Assembly (NCBI GenBank): GCA_028289645.1
Contig: JANQOK010000016.1
Coordinates: forward strand, 310,001-374,000
DNA length: 64,000 bases
Direction of reading: 5' to 3'
From: Anderseniella sp.
GTDB taxonomy: Bacteria > Pseudomonadota > Alphaproteobacteria > Rhizobiales > Aestuariivirgaceae
Below are positions 1 to 9,326 of the stretch, piece by piece (within the stretch, counting starts at the first letter, position 1; every line of letters begins with the position of its first letter). The translations under genes and the position numbers were made by a program. Under the pieces are notes generated by a model. That model had not been told where the DNA came from, searched no databases, and was given only the letters and a program-made list of their open reading frames with translations.

Positions 1-639
1 TTCCAGGACGGTTACGAAATCGTGCTGATCGGCCATGCCGGCCATCCGGAAGTCATCGGCACAATGGGGCAGCTGCCTGACGGTGCCATCACCCTGGTCG
101 AAGACGAAGCAGACGTTGCGGCGTTCACGCCGAAGGATGCCGACAAACTGGCCTACATCACCCAGACCACACTGTCTGTCGACGACACCCGCGGCATTAT
201 CGCGGCCCTGGAGAAAAAATTCCCGAGCATTCACGGGCCACATAAGGAAGACATCTGTTACGCCACGACCAACCGCCAGGAGTCGGTCAAGTCGATTGCT
301 GACAAATGCGACATGGTGCTGGTGGTCGGCGCACCCAACAGTTCCAATTCACAGCGCCTGGTCGAAGTTGCCCGGACTGCCGGATGCGGCCGCTCAATGC
401 TGGTTCAACGGGCCTCGGAAATAGACTGGTCTGTCATGGACGGCATCACGACCCTGGGCATCACTGCAGGCGCGTCAGCGCCGGAAGTGCTGGTCAACGA
501 AGTGGTTGACGCGTTCCGCGAGCGCTTCAATGTCAGCGTTGAAACTGTCAAGACCAAGGATGAGAACGTCGAATTCAAACTGCCCCGGCAATTGCGCCGC
601 GAAGGCGAGCCGGGCGCACCCGTGCGCGCTGCCTCGTAA
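1..639 (+). CDS. ispH: 4-hydroxy-3-methylbut-2-enyl diphosphate reductase, C-terminal part
   Basis: This is the C-terminal 212 residues of IspH (LytB), the [4Fe-4S] enzyme that makes IPP and DMAPP in the last step of the MEP isoprenoid pathway. The frame is open from base 1, so the true start lies before the window. The family segments seen are [25 protein letters not shown] with a cluster cysteine, [17 protein letters not shown], and [10 protein letters not shown] with the last cluster region. The tail KLPRQLR is typical. The rnhA gene follows after 26 bases on the same strand. In many Rhizobiales thrB lies between ispH and rnhA, but here it does not. Confidence 0.95.
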   Translation, partial: FQDGYEIVLIGHAGHPEVIGTMGQLPDGAITLVEDEADVAAFTPKDADKLAYITQTTLSVDDTRGIIAALEKKFPSIHGPHKEDICYATTNRQESVKSIADKCDMVLVVGAPNSSNSQRLVEVARTAGCGRSMLVQRASEIDWSVMDGITTLGITAGASAPEVLVNEVVDAFRERFNVSVETVKTKDENVEFKLPRQLRREGEPGAPVRAAS

Positions 640-665
640 ACTCGGCGGATGAGGCCTGCAGCCAC

Positions 666-1100
666 TTGACTGACGTCACCATTTACACAGACGGCGCCTG
701 CTCGGGTAACCCCGGACCAGGCGGATGGGGCGTCATTCTGATACATGGCGAGACCCGCAAAGAGCTGTCAGGCGGCGACAGTGAAACCACCAACAACCGC
801 ATGGAACTGCAGGCAGCCATCGAGGCGCTGAACGCGCTGAAACGGCCGTGCAAGGTCGCGCTATATACAGATTCGGTCTATGTCCGCGATGGCATCACCA
901 AGTGGATCAAGGGCTGGCAGCGCAATGGCTGGCGTACGGCTGCAAAGAAGCCGGTGAAGAATGCCGAACTGTGGCAGGCGCTGCTGGCGGCGCTGCAGCC
1001 GCATGACATCGACTGGCACTGGGTCAAGGGCCATGCCGGCCACCCGGAAAACGAACGCGCCGACGAGCTGGCGCGTGCCGGAATGGCACCTTACAAATAA
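666..1100 (+). CDS. rnhA: ribonuclease HI
   Basis: RNase HI cleaves the RNA strand of RNA-DNA hybrids in the cytoplasm. The 144-residue product has the usual length. The catalytic acidic residues are all visible: Asp in [17 protein letters not shown], Glu in [13 protein letters not shown], Asp in [11 protein letters not shown], and the last Asp in NERADELAR, with the conserved His in [10 protein letters not shown]. The best start is TTG at 666, because it gives the normal N-terminus [10 protein letters not shown] and no ATG lies upstream in frame. A hairpin with flanking A and T runs directly follows the stop. Confidence 0.95.
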   Translation: MTDVTIYTDGACSGNPGPGGWGVILIHGETRKELSGGDSETTNNRMELQAAIEALNALKRPCKVALYTDSVYVRDGITKWIKGWQRNGWRTAAKKPVKNAELWQALLAALQPHDIDWHWVKGHAGHPENERADELARAGMAPYK

Positions 1101-1125
1101 AAACACGCAACTGATGCGGGTTTTT
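1099..1125. terminator. bidirectional terminator between rnhA and peroxiredoxin gene
   Basis: Two 11-base arms (1099-1109 and 1115-1125) pair with a single mismatch around a five-base loop. The stem carries an A run on one side and a T run on the other, so it can act as an intrinsic terminator in both directions. It sits exactly between two convergent genes. Confidence 0.65.
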
Positions 1126-1151
1126 GGATCCTCGCGGAAAATTGGGCCCTG

Positions 1152-1637
1152 TTACAGCGCAGCAAGAATTTTTTCTGCGCTGGATGCCTCTGCCGAACTC
1201 GGCACTTCTTCCAGGTTGAGCACGGCAACCACTCCGTCATCCACCAGCATGGCGTAGCGTTGCGAGCGAATACCCAGCCCCAGGCCCGACGCATCCAGCT
1301 CCATGCCGATTGCCTTGGTGAAATCCGCGCTGCCGTCGGCCAGGAATGTAACCGCATCCTTGGCACCGGACTGGTCGGCCCAGGCATTGAGAACAAACAC
1401 GTCGTTGACGGACACGCAGGCAATGGTGTCGACCCCCTTGGCCTTCAGGTCTGCGGCATGGGTGACGAACCCGGGCAGATGCTTCATGTGGCAGGTGGGT
1501 GTAAACGCGCCAGGCACGGCAAACAGCACGACCTTGCGGCCGCCAAACACATCCGCGGTGCTCATCTGGGTCGGACCTTCCGCAGTCATGGTCGTGAAGG
1601 TTGCGTCGGGCAGCTTGTCGCCAACAGAAATGCTCAT
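1152..1637 (-). CDS. peroxiredoxin, Prx5 family
   Basis: This thiol peroxidase of the Prx5/AhpE-like group reduces hydrogen peroxide and alkyl peroxides, usually with glutathione or glutaredoxin as the electron donor. The peroxidatic cysteine is Cys49 in the signature VPGAFTPTCHMKHLPGF. The length of 161 residues is normal for the cytosolic family, and there is no fused glutaredoxin domain. It lies 62 bases downstream of the DsbD-N-like gene on the same strand, so the two may share a transcript with a redox theme, although the second protein is exported. Confidence 0.93.
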   Translation of the reverse strand: MSISVGDKLPDATFTTMTAEGPTQMSTADVFGGRKVVLFAVPGAFTPTCHMKHLPGFVTHAADLKAKGVDTIACVSVNDVFVLNAWADQSGAKDAVTFLADGSADFTKAIGMELDASGLGLGIRSQRYAMLVDDGVVAVLNLEEVPSSAEASSAEKILAAL

Positions 1638-1699
1638 GGATCACTCACTTGATTAGAGGGGACTGGAAACGTGCAGGTATTCAGATCACGCGCCTAGGT

Positions 1700-2536
1700 C
1701 TACTGCAGCACACCTTCGTGGACAAGACCTGTGTCGCCGTCGGCAATGGTCAGGCGGACAGATTTTCCGGCCAGTGAAACGGCTTCGCCATAACTGTCTA
1801 TGGCGATCCGCCACGTGCCGCCATTGCCGGACTGGCTGATCAGTTCAGGTTTGCGAAAGTAGGAATCACCGGCTGCCTCGACAAAAATATCTGCTTCAGC
1901 CGGTGACTTTATCCCTGTCATCGATACTTCCAGCGCGCGTTTGCCACCGGCATCGACCTGTTTGAGCGATGTGACTTCAAGCCGGCCGGATTCGGGTTTG
2001 ACCGGCACCGCCGCACGCGCAACCCTGAGGCGAAACTTGTCGGCGGCCGATACCGTGCTTGCTTCAACGTCAACCTGGACCGCCGCCTGCACCGGCACAC
2101 AGATGTCATTGCACACGGCATAGAAAATCTTCAGATCAAGCCGTGCCGGTTTGGACGGATCTTTCGGTGTCACGTCGACGGGAAACACCACTTCCGTCTT
2201 GTAGCCGATGCCTTCTCCGTTTTCGTCGGTAAACCGATGCGGCAACGGCATCATCACGCTGGTGCTCGCGACATTGTCGGATCCAGACCAGTCGAAGCTG
2301 GGCGGCACTCCGCCGTCTCCCGGAACCCGCCAGTAGGTCTTCCATCCCTCTTGCATGGTGATATGGACACCGCTGCGCCAGATATCGTCGTGCTTGCCGG
2401 CATTCAGCAATCGCAGGGAAGAGTAAGGCGAGGAGTACTCGCGCGTTGGCTGATCGCCGGCACTCGCGGCCGTCGATACGGGCGCCAAGGCTGCGCTGAG
2501 CACTGCCGCCAGGGCGATATTTCGGACTGTTGTCAT
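1700..2536 (-). CDS. periplasmic DsbD N-terminal-domain-like protein
   Basis: This 278-residue exported protein has an N-terminal signal peptide ending near Ala26. Its fold family is the DsbD N-terminal (thiol exchange) domain. The characteristic parts are the WRVPGDGG segment and the cysteine pair Cys142/Cys146 in FYAVCNDICVPVQ. The eight-helix transmembrane part and C-terminal thioredoxin domain of full DsbD are absent. A stand-alone version like this is common in Alphaproteobacteria and presumably passes reducing equivalents to periplasmic partners. That role is inferred. Divergently placed from the YqgE gene. Confidence 0.85.
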   Translation of the reverse strand: MTTVRNIALAAVLSAALAPVSTAASAGDQPTREYSSPYSSLRLLNAGKHDDIWRSGVHITMQEGWKTYWRVPGDGGVPPSFDWSGSDNVASTSVMMPLPHRFTDENGEGIGYKTEVVFPVDVTPKDPSKPARLDLKIFYAVCNDICVPVQAAVQVDVEASTVSAADKFRLRVARAAVPVKPESGRLEVTSLKQVDAGGKRALEVSMTGIKSPAEADIFVEAAGDSYFRKPELISQSGNGGTWRIAIDSYGEAVSLAGKSVRLTIADGDTGLVHEGVLQ

Positions 2537-2680
2537 GGCTCCGTTCTAGCAGCAAATCCGGCATCGCTGCCATTAAACCGCTATCAAATTTATGCGAGAA
2601 CTTGCACTTCGACATTTGCCCGAAGCTCTCCGCAGGTGCTATTCTGTTGATCAGTGCACCAATCTGGGGTCAGGAGCCGG

Positions 2681-3268
2681 ATGACTGAGCAATATCTCGA
2701 CGGAAAGATGTTGATTGCAATGCCCGGCATCGGCGATGACCGGTTTGAACGGGCCGTGATATTCGTGTGCGCCCATTCCAAGGACGGCGCCATGGGGCTG
2801 GTGGTCAACCACGAGGTCGACAGTCTGTCTTTCGGCGGCCTCCTGGAGCGTCTGGACCTGGTCGACAACGACAACGCAATTCGCCTGCCGGAAAGCATTG
2901 CTTCCACCCGGGTCCTGCAGGGCGGGCCGGTGGAGACCAGCCGTGGATTTGTGCTGCACTCTCGGGACTATTTCAGCGCTGAGAGCACCCTGGGTGTCGA
3001 CAGCAATATCGGCCTGACGGCAACACTGGATGTCTTGCGGGCCATTGCGCGCGGCGAAGGGCCGCGCAAGTCACTGCTGGCACTGGGCTATACGGGCTGG
3101 GGACCGGGCCAGTTGGAAAGCGAGATCCGTCAAAACGGATGGCTGCATTGTGAAGCCGATGAAGGGTTGCTGTTCGACAGCGACCTGGACTCAAAATACC
3201 AGTCCGCGCTGGCCCGTATCGGTGTCAGCGAAGCCATGTTGTCAGGCGGCCATTTCGGCAACGCCTGA
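2681..3268 (+). CDS. YqgE/AlgH family protein
   Basis: The product of 195 residues belongs to the YqgE/AlgH (DUF179) family, whose biochemical role is not settled. It shows the family's N-terminal GKMLIAMPGIGDDRFERAVI, then MGLVVNHEV, the LQGGPVE segment, and the C-terminal LALGYTGWGPGQLESEI. The ATG at 2681 is chosen because CAGGAG lies five bases upstream. An in-frame GTG at 2654 would add nine residues with no ribosome site. Confidence 0.93.
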   Translation: MTEQYLDGKMLIAMPGIGDDRFERAVIFVCAHSKDGAMGLVVNHEVDSLSFGGLLERLDLVDNDNAIRLPESIASTRVLQGGPVETSRGFVLHSRDYFSAESTLGVDSNIGLTATLDVLRAIARGEGPRKSLLALGYTGWGPGQLESEIRQNGWLHCEADEGLLFDSDLDSKYQSALARIGVSEAMLSGGHFGNA

Positions 3269-3336
3269 GACTTCAGTTCTCCCAACTTAGTCGAGCGGTT
3301 CAACTTGACCGGAACCTCGGCCGACCGAAACCTGCA

Positions 3337-6300
3337 CTAGGCCGCGTTGGTGCCCTTGGTCTTTTTCGCGGTGCTGCGTTTTTTCCGGGCGACAGTCTTT
3401 TTTGCGGGCCGCTTCCTGGCCGCCCTGGTTTTCTTGGGTTTTGTGGGTGCTTTCGGCTTGCAGGTCTGCTCAGCTTCTGCCTTGTCGGACTTGGCATCGG
3501 CAGCCGCCTTGGCAGGCTTGTCTGCTTCCTGTTTCTCATCCCGTGGTTTGGACGCCGGCTGTTTCTCGGCCGCCGGAGTTACCGTCGTGTCTTTCTCGAC
3601 TGCTGGCTTGGCCGTAGCGTCTCTCTCGACTGCCGGTTTGGCCTCCATCGACTTCTCGCCTGCAGGTTTGACTGCTGACTGTTTCTCAACGGCCGATTTA
3701 GACGGTTTTTCCGCCACCTTCTGATCTGCGCGCCGGGTTTCCGGCAGCTTTTCACTCGCTGGTTCCGGTTTCACGGCAACCGGCTCCACAACCGGGGCCT
3801 TTGACACTGCCACAGGTTGCTCGGTCGGCGCAGGCGCCGGTTTAGCCCGGGCTGGGGCACGCCTGGCAGCCGGTTCCGGTTTCAGTTCAGGTTGGGTTTT
3901 GGGCGCAGGGTCTGGCTTCGGTGCCGGTCTTAGTTCCGATACAGGTTCCGGTTTCGGCGCAATGCCTGGTTTTGGCGCCCTTTTGATCTCTGCTGCAGGC
4001 CTTCTGGGTGCGAGGGGCGCCAAAGGCGGAATCGGCCTTGCTGCTGCAGGCTTCGGTTTGTCGGTAATGCCGGCCAGCGCATCCTTGACCTGCCTGGAAA
4101 CCGTCTCCAGATCAGCTTCCCTTGCACCCGGGCCACGTTCCGGATATTCGATCGGCGCCGGTTCTTCCTCAAATGCCTCTTCCTGCTCTGCAGGATCCGG
4201 ATCCTGTGGCCCCTCGATTGCTGGCTGCTCCAAGGCCGGGTTGGCAACCCGCGGGGCCCATGGTGCGGGATGAAAGTCGTATGGCGACCACGGCGCCAGC
4301 GATTCCACCTCGGGTTCAAGTTCCGGCTCAACCGTGATACGCGGCGCTGGCGCGACCGGCTGCCTGCGCGTCAGACGGTTCCACAAGGATGCAATGCCCG
4401 ACTGGCTGCCCGATGTATCCCGCGACGGAGCCCCCAGCGCGGCAAGCACCTGCTGGGCGTCGATCGGCTCGCCGATTAAGAAGCCCTGCGCGAGGTCGCA
4501 TTCCAGCGTGATCAGGTGATTGAGCTGATCTTGTGTTTCAACGCCTTCTGCCACCACCTGCAATCCAAGATCATGGGCAAGCAGAATGATTGCATCGAGG
4601 ATCACCGATCCACGGTCGGTTTCAAGGCCGGCCTGCAGGAACGACCGGTCGACCTTGATTGTGTCGAACGGCAAGCGCCGCAGATATGAAAGTGACGAAT
4701 AGCCGGTTCCGAAATCGTCACATGACAGCCCGACACCGAGCGCTTTCAGCCGGTCAAGCATTTGCAGCGACAATTCCGGGTTTTCCATCACCATTGTTTC
4801 GGTGACTTCCAGTTTCAATGTCCCGGGCGCGAGCTCTTCGCGGGACAACACCGTGCGGGCGAGATGCAACAGACGCGGACCGGCCAACTGGGACGACGAT
4901 ACATTGACCGACACGAAGACCGGTTGGGCCGGGGTGAACATTCTCTGCCACACACCAAGCTGACGCGCGGACTCAGACAACACGAATGCCCCGATATCTC
5001 CAATCAGCCCGCTGCGTTCCGCCAGTGGCAGGAACCCGGACGGCTCAACGATCTCGCCATCGGCCTTGCGCAGGCGAACCAACGCTTCAAAGCCCGCAAG
5101 CTGACGGTCTCCCAGGCGCATGATCGGCTGATACAGCAGCTCGAAGCGCTGTTCCTGCAGTGCCTCCTGCAGATCATCGACGCTGAGGCCGCTGGATGCC
5201 GCCTCCATCCGCATTCCGGGCTTGTAGAAGGCTACCTTGTCCTTGCCCCGCGTCTTGGCATTGAACAGGGCCGTGTCTGCGCACCTGTGCAGGACCTCCG
5301 CAGTTTCCATCTCCTGGTCCCAGTGGGCAACGCCGACACAGCAGGTCAGGTAGATCTCGTTCGGCGGCACCCGAACCGGTTGAGAGACCGCATGGCGCAC
5401 CTGGTCGACGAAAATAATCGCCGTTTCCATGGCATCCTGGTCGGAAGACGTCTCGTGTATGATGGCAAACTGGTCTCCCGGCATCCGCGCCAGACTGCTG
5501 GTCTCCGGCAGCAGCTTTTCAATACGCCGGGCAATGGTCTTCAGCAGGCTGTCACCAATCTCCTGACCAAGCCGGTCATTGACCACGTTGAACCGGTCGA
5601 TGTCGACAATCACGATATTGAGCTGCAAATCGTCATTGGCGATGGTCCGTTTGGTGGCTTGCGACAGGCGGTCAAGATAGAGCGCATAGTTGGGCAAGCC
5701 GGTCACGACATCGAAAATCGCATCGGACAACAGGCGGTTTTGCGAATTGCGCTGTTGCGATGCGTCACTCAACACCCCGGTCAGGCGCAAGCCCGTCTCC
5801 GAGCCGTTGGGCAGGGAACTGCCTTTCAACGTGTACCAGCGAAAGCGGCCATCGGCATGACGCACGCGCAACTGCTGTTCGAAATGCTGGTTGCCGCGCA
5901 GCTTGGCCACCTCCATGGCGGCGAAGTAGGCGTTGTGATCGTTGGGATGAATCAAGGCCAGCCAAGACTTCTGATCCGTGTTGTCGAGGCTGCCTTCTTC
6001 GTAGCCCAGTACCTTTTCCAGCTCGCCACCGACAAAAAACGAATTGTCACCCGGCTGATAATCCCAAACCACCTGGGACGCACTGGCCAGCGCCAGCGCA
6101 TTGCGTTCGGCTTCCAGGGTATCCTGCTCCGGGTTCAGTGCGCTGGAGAACGCGAAATAGGCCAACACGAATGCCAGTGCCACCAGGACCAGCGCCAGTC
6201 CGCCGACCAGCACCGGCGAGGCAAGCTCGCTGGGTGGCCGCGCAATGGCGATATAGCTTGCAGCAGCGGTCCACAAGCCGAGCAAGATCCAGATCATGCT

Positions 6301-7329
6301 GGATGACTTTGCCCGCACACCTCCGCGATGGGCCAGCATGGCAGACGCCACAAGCACCGTCACCACACCCAGCGCAAACCCGACGCGCACGATCTGCTTG
6401 ACCAGCACCGGCTCAAAGAACGCATAAGCCGCCAGCGCCACACCGGCCCCGCCTGCGAAAATCAGCAACCCGCTCAGGGTCGGCAGTTGCCGGCGGGTAC
6501 GCATGATGGTGACCCCCATGAACATCACCCCAGCCGTCATCAGCGCCTCGATGACGGCGCTGAGCACCTCATGGCGCGGCACCAACACCGGCAGGATGGA
6601 GTTCAATGCCGCTTCCAGCTGACCGGTCTCGAGGGTAATGAAGCCGACGGCAGGTACCGCGAATATCATCGACAGGGGAAACACGATTTGCGGAGACAGC
6701 AGCACCAGGCAGGTAATGACCACGACCGCCAGCATCGCCATGCCCAGCACGATGCCGCGATACAGCGCCTGGCGGTAGGCATTATGGTCAAAGGCAGACC
6801 GCTGCCAGAGCCGGACGCCGGAAACGCCCACTTCGGATAGTTCCAGGGCCACGGTCAGGCTTGCCCGTGGCGGTACCGTAAACGCAAACGCATCGCGGTC
6901 GGGTATGTTCAGGCGCCGCAATGTCACGCTGCTGGAAGACGATGCCGCAGATATGCGGCTGCTCGAATATGACGGTGAAGCGATCCCTGACCCGGGAAAC
7001 GACTGCCTGGCGGCATCGATCACCAGTTCGCGTTCAACCGCCGAGGGATTGGCGGTGGTAAAGATGGCCCAGCGATACTGCGGGCCTGCGCCGGTCGCCT
7101 GCAGGTTCATGCTCTCGCTTTGACCGGCAGCGTTTGCAGGCAATTTGACAACAACCTGCTTGTTGTCGCTTTGGACAGCGCCCAGAAACGGCACAACATC
7201 AATATGGCTGGCCGAAAAATCCGCGCGCACAACCTTGCCGGAGTCCTGTGCCAGAACGCCAGCCGTGCTCGCGATCAAAGCCACGCAAAGACCGACCCAT
7301 ACCGCAAATGTTAAACGCAAAAATGGCAT
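3337..7329 (-). CDS. membrane PAS-GGDEF-EAL protein with histone-H1-like tail
   Basis: This protein of about 1,330 residues starts with a signal peptide, then a periplasmic sensor region (about 30-180) and a seven-helix membrane block (about 185-395), an arrangement like 7TMR-DISM receptors. A PAS domain (about 410-525), a GGDEF domain (about 535-705) and an EAL domain (about 720-960) follow. The GGDEF motif is degenerate (RMPGDQF), so cyclase activity is unlikely. The EAL domain keeps its expected residues: FEALVRL, VNVSSSQL, EVTETMV, DDFGTGYSSL, KVDRSF and AEGVETQ. It probably degrades cyclic di-GMP. The last 360 or so residues are Pro/Lys/Glu/Ala-rich repeats ending in a strongly basic AKKTVARKKRSTAKK-type stretch. 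ATG 7329 has AGAAAGAG upstream; an in-frame ATG at 7419 is less likely. Confidence 0.9.
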   Translation of the reverse strand: MPFLRLTFAVWVGLCVALIASTAGVLAQDSGKVVRADFSASHIDVVPFLGAVQSDNKQVVVKLPANAAGQSESMNLQATGAGPQYRWAIFTTANPSAVERELVIDAARQSFPGSGIASPSYSSSRISAASSSSSVTLRRLNIPDRDAFAFTVPPRASLTVALELSEVGVSGVRLWQRSAFDHNAYRQALYRGIVLGMAMLAVVVITCLVLLSPQIVFPLSMIFAVPAVGFITLETGQLEAALNSILPVLVPRHEVLSAVIEALMTAGVMFMGVTIMRTRRQLPTLSGLLIFAGGAGVALAAYAFFEPVLVKQIVRVGFALGVVTVLVASAMLAHRGGVRAKSSSMIWILLGLWTAAASYIAIARPPSELASPVLVGGLALVLVALAFVLAYFAFSSALNPEQDTLEAERNALALASASQVVWDYQPGDNSFFVGGELEKVLGYEEGSLDNTDQKSWLALIHPNDHNAYFAAMEVAKLRGNQHFEQQLRVRHADGRFRWYTLKGSSLPNGSETGLRLTGVLSDASQQRNSQNRLLSDAIFDVVTGLPNYALYLDRLSQATKRTIANDDLQLNIVIVDIDRFNVVNDRLGQEIGDSLLKTIARRIEKLLPETSSLARMPGDQFAIIHETSSDQDAMETAIIFVDQVRHAVSQPVRVPPNEIYLTCCVGVAHWDQEMETAEVLHRCADTALFNAKTRGKDKVAFYKPGMRMEAASSGLSVDDLQEALQEQRFELLYQPIMRLGDRQLAGFEALVRLRKADGEIVEPSGFLPLAERSGLIGDIGAFVLSESARQLGVWQRMFTPAQPVFVSVNVSSSQLAGPRLLHLARTVLSREELAPGTLKLEVTETMVMENPELSLQMLDRLKALGVGLSCDDFGTGYSSLSYLRRLPFDTIKVDRSFLQAGLETDRGSVILDAIILLAHDLGLQVVAEGVETQDQLNHLITLECDLAQGFLIGEPIDAQQVLAALGAPSRDTSGSQSGIASLWNRLTRRQPVAPAPRITVEPELEPEVESLAPWSPYDFHPAPWAPRVANPALEQPAIEGPQDPDPAEQEEAFEEEPAPIEYPERGPGAREADLETVSRQVKDALAGITDKPKPAAARPIPPLAPLAPRRPAAEIKRAPKPGIAPKPEPVSELRPAPKPDPAPKTQPELKPEPAARRAPARAKPAPAPTEQPVAVSKAPVVEPVAVKPEPASEKLPETRRADQKVAEKPSKSAVEKQSAVKPAGEKSMEAKPAVERDATAKPAVEKDTTVTPAAEKQPASKPRDEKQEADKPAKAAADAKSDKAEAEQTCKPKAPTKPKKTRAARKRPAKKTVARKKRSTAKKTKGTNAA

Positions 7330-7456
7330 AGCCACTCTTTCTATAACTTCCCCACGGTAAATGTACCTTAGCCTGACAAGTGTCGAACACCAAAGCCCGC
7401 TGACGACAATGACATTCAATATCCACCGATTAAGTCAGGGCCCATTGATCTTACAA

Positions 7457-8044
7457 TCATCCAGGTGGATCTGTATCCAGCAGGGCAAACAGCAGGTGGT
7501 CCTGCCATCGGCCATTGATCTTCAGAAACTTCCGGGCATAGCCCTCCTGCGAAAACCCGCAGCGCAGCAGCAGTTTTCTGGATGCTTCGTTGACCGGCAG
7601 GCAGGCTGCCTCGATCCGGTGCAGGCGCAAACTGTCAAAGCAGAATGATACGGCGGCGTTTACAGCAGCGGACATGTATCCCTGGTTTGCGTAGGGTTGA
7701 CCGACCCAGTAGCCCAATGAGCAGGTCTGCGCCACGCCACGGCGCACATTGGAGATGGTCAGGCCGCCGACCAGCCGGCCGGAGCGCCGGCAGAACACGA
7801 AAAACGCATACGCATAGTCGTCACGCATATCCTTGTTATAGCGGCGAATACGGTGGCGGTAAGCCGATTTTGTCAGGTCATCACGGGGCCATGTCGGCTC
7901 CCATGGCTCCAGAAAAGCCCTGCTGGACGATCTCAACTGCGCCCATTCCGCGTAATCGGAACCAATGGCGGGGCGCAATATGACCTTCTCGGTCTGAATA
8001 ACCGGATCATTGTCCAGATATGCGTAGGTTCTCAGGAATGACAT
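7457..8044 (-). CDS. GNAT acetyltransferase, RimJ-like
   Basis: This GNAT-family N-acetyltransferase resembles RimJ/RimL enzymes, which acetylate N-termini of ribosomal proteins. Features are ILRPAIGSDYAEWAQLR near the N-terminus, the acetyl-CoA loop region SLGYWVGQPYANQGYMSAAV, and the terminal segment NEASRKLLLRCGFSQEGYARKFLKINGRW. The substrate is not shown by the sequence. Start 8044 gives 195 residues and lies 22 bases after the stop of the M16 peptidase gene. Longer in-frame starts would overlap that gene. It appears to be the last gene of the DUF983-SURF1-thrC-M16 run. Confidence 0.88.
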   Translation of the reverse strand: MSFLRTYAYLDNDPVIQTEKVILRPAIGSDYAEWAQLRSSSRAFLEPWEPTWPRDDLTKSAYRHRIRRYNKDMRDDYAYAFFVFCRRSGRLVGGLTISNVRRGVAQTCSLGYWVGQPYANQGYMSAAVNAAVSFCFDSLRLHRIEAACLPVNEASRKLLLRCGFSQEGYARKFLKINGRWQDHLLFALLDTDPPG

Positions 8045-8066
8045 GTTGACTTTGATAGTAAATGAA

Positions 8067-9326
8067 TCAGGCAAATCTTGCCGCAAGTTCATTGCCTTGC
8101 GCAAGCAGTGATGTATCACCGACCGCCGCGCGCGACAGGCTGGTGCCGCTGAACGTGGCACTGGCCAGACGTTTGACATCATCGGTGGTCACCGCATCGA
8201 CCTTGGCAAGAATGTCCGCAACTTCCGGCACCTTGCCGTATGCAAGGTACTGGCGGGCAATCTGATCGGCGCGCGAGGACGGGCTTTCCAGGCTCATCAC
8301 CAGCGACGCCTTCAGTTGCGCCCGGGCGCGGTCAAGTTCGGCCTGTTCTATATCCCTGGTGCTTGCCAGCAGCACATCTGTTGCCACCTTGCAAAACTCG
8401 GCTGCCGTATCCGGCGCGGTCCCCGCATAGACCTGCATCAGCCCAGTGTCGGCGAAAGCCGACACGTGCGCAAAGGTTGAATAGCAAAGACCGCGGCGCT
8501 CGCGGACCTCCTGAAACAGCCGCGATGACATGCCACCGCCAAGAATGCTCGCCAGCAGATGAACACCGTAGACATCATCGTCATGATAACCCGGCGTTGA
8601 AAACGCCATCACCTGATGCACCTGGTCGAGCGGGCGTTTGCGTGCGGCATCACCGCCTAAATATGCCGGTGTGGTGCGCTGCGTGCCTTCGCCCTTGTCA
8701 ATGGCCGACAGGCGCTCGCGCGCTGCATCCACCAGTGCCTCATGGTCAACGCGGCCTGCCGCTGACAGCACCATGCGTGAGCCGGTATAGTGGCGGGCGC
8801 GATAGGCGGCGAGATCATCCTGGCTGAAACCGGCGACCGTCTCCGGAGTACCGAGAATATCACGTCCAAGCGAATGGTCCGGCCAGGCCAGCGTCTGCAC
8901 AAGATCGAATACAAGGTCATCGGGCGTGTCCTGCGCAGCTGCTATTTCCTGCAGGATAACACCCTTTTCCAGCGCCAGGTCGTCGGCGGCAAACACCGGA
9001 TTGATGACGATGTCGGAAATCACGTCCAGTGCCAGCTGCCAGTCATGGCGCAGCACGCGGGCGTAGTAGGCGGTGGTTTCCATGGACGTGGACGCGTTCA
9101 TGTCACCGCCCGCCGCTTCTATCTCAGCGGCAATTTCAAACGCAGTCCGACTCCGGGTACCCTTGAACGCCATATGTTCGAGAAGATGGGCAAGGCCGTT
9201 TTCATTGTCGGCCTCGTCGCGCGCACCTGCCTTGGTCCACATGCCCAGCGAAACCGTTTCAACATGGTCCATGTTGTGAGACACAACGGTGAGGCCGTTG
9301 TCCAATGTCGTCGCGCGTGCACTCAT
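8067..9326 (-). CDS. M16 family zinc peptidase (pitrilysin/MPP-like)
   Basis: The 419-residue protein is a processing-type metallopeptidase of family M16, related to mitochondrial processing peptidase beta. The inverted zinc motif is intact in GLAHLLEHMAFKGT, with the downstream glutamate in LEKGVILQEIAAAQDTPDD. The C-terminal half has the family's GGGMSSRLFQEVRERRGLCY segment. There is no signal peptide, so it is probably cytoplasmic, and the substrate is unknown. Its ATG shares one base with the thrC stop (TGATG), which implies translational coupling. Confidence 0.93.
   Translation of the reverse strand: MSARATTLDNGLTVVSHNMDHVETVSLGMWTKAGARDEADNENGLAHLLEHMAFKGTRSRTAFEIAAEIEAAGGDMNASTSMETTAYYARVLRHDWQLALDVISDIVINPVFAADDLALEKGVILQEIAAAQDTPDDLVFDLVQTLAWPDHSLGRDILGTPETVAGFSQDDLAAYRARHYTGSRMVLSAAGRVDHEALVDAARERLSAIDKGEGTQRTTPAYLGGDAARKRPLDQVHQVMAFSTPGYHDDDVYGVHLLASILGGGMSSRLFQEVRERRGLCYSTFAHVSAFADTGLMQVYAGTAPDTAAEFCKVATDVLLASTRDIEQAELDRARAQLKASLVMSLESPSSRADQIARQYLAYGKVPEVADILAKVDAVTTDDVKRLASATFSGTSLSRAAVGDTSLLAQGNELAARFA

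Noticed and set aside
4762..6306. A 514-residue open frame on the plus strand
   Set aside because: It lies wholly opposite the PAS-GGDEF-EAL gene, whose family motifs are clear. The frame has no domain features and arises from GC-rich codon use.
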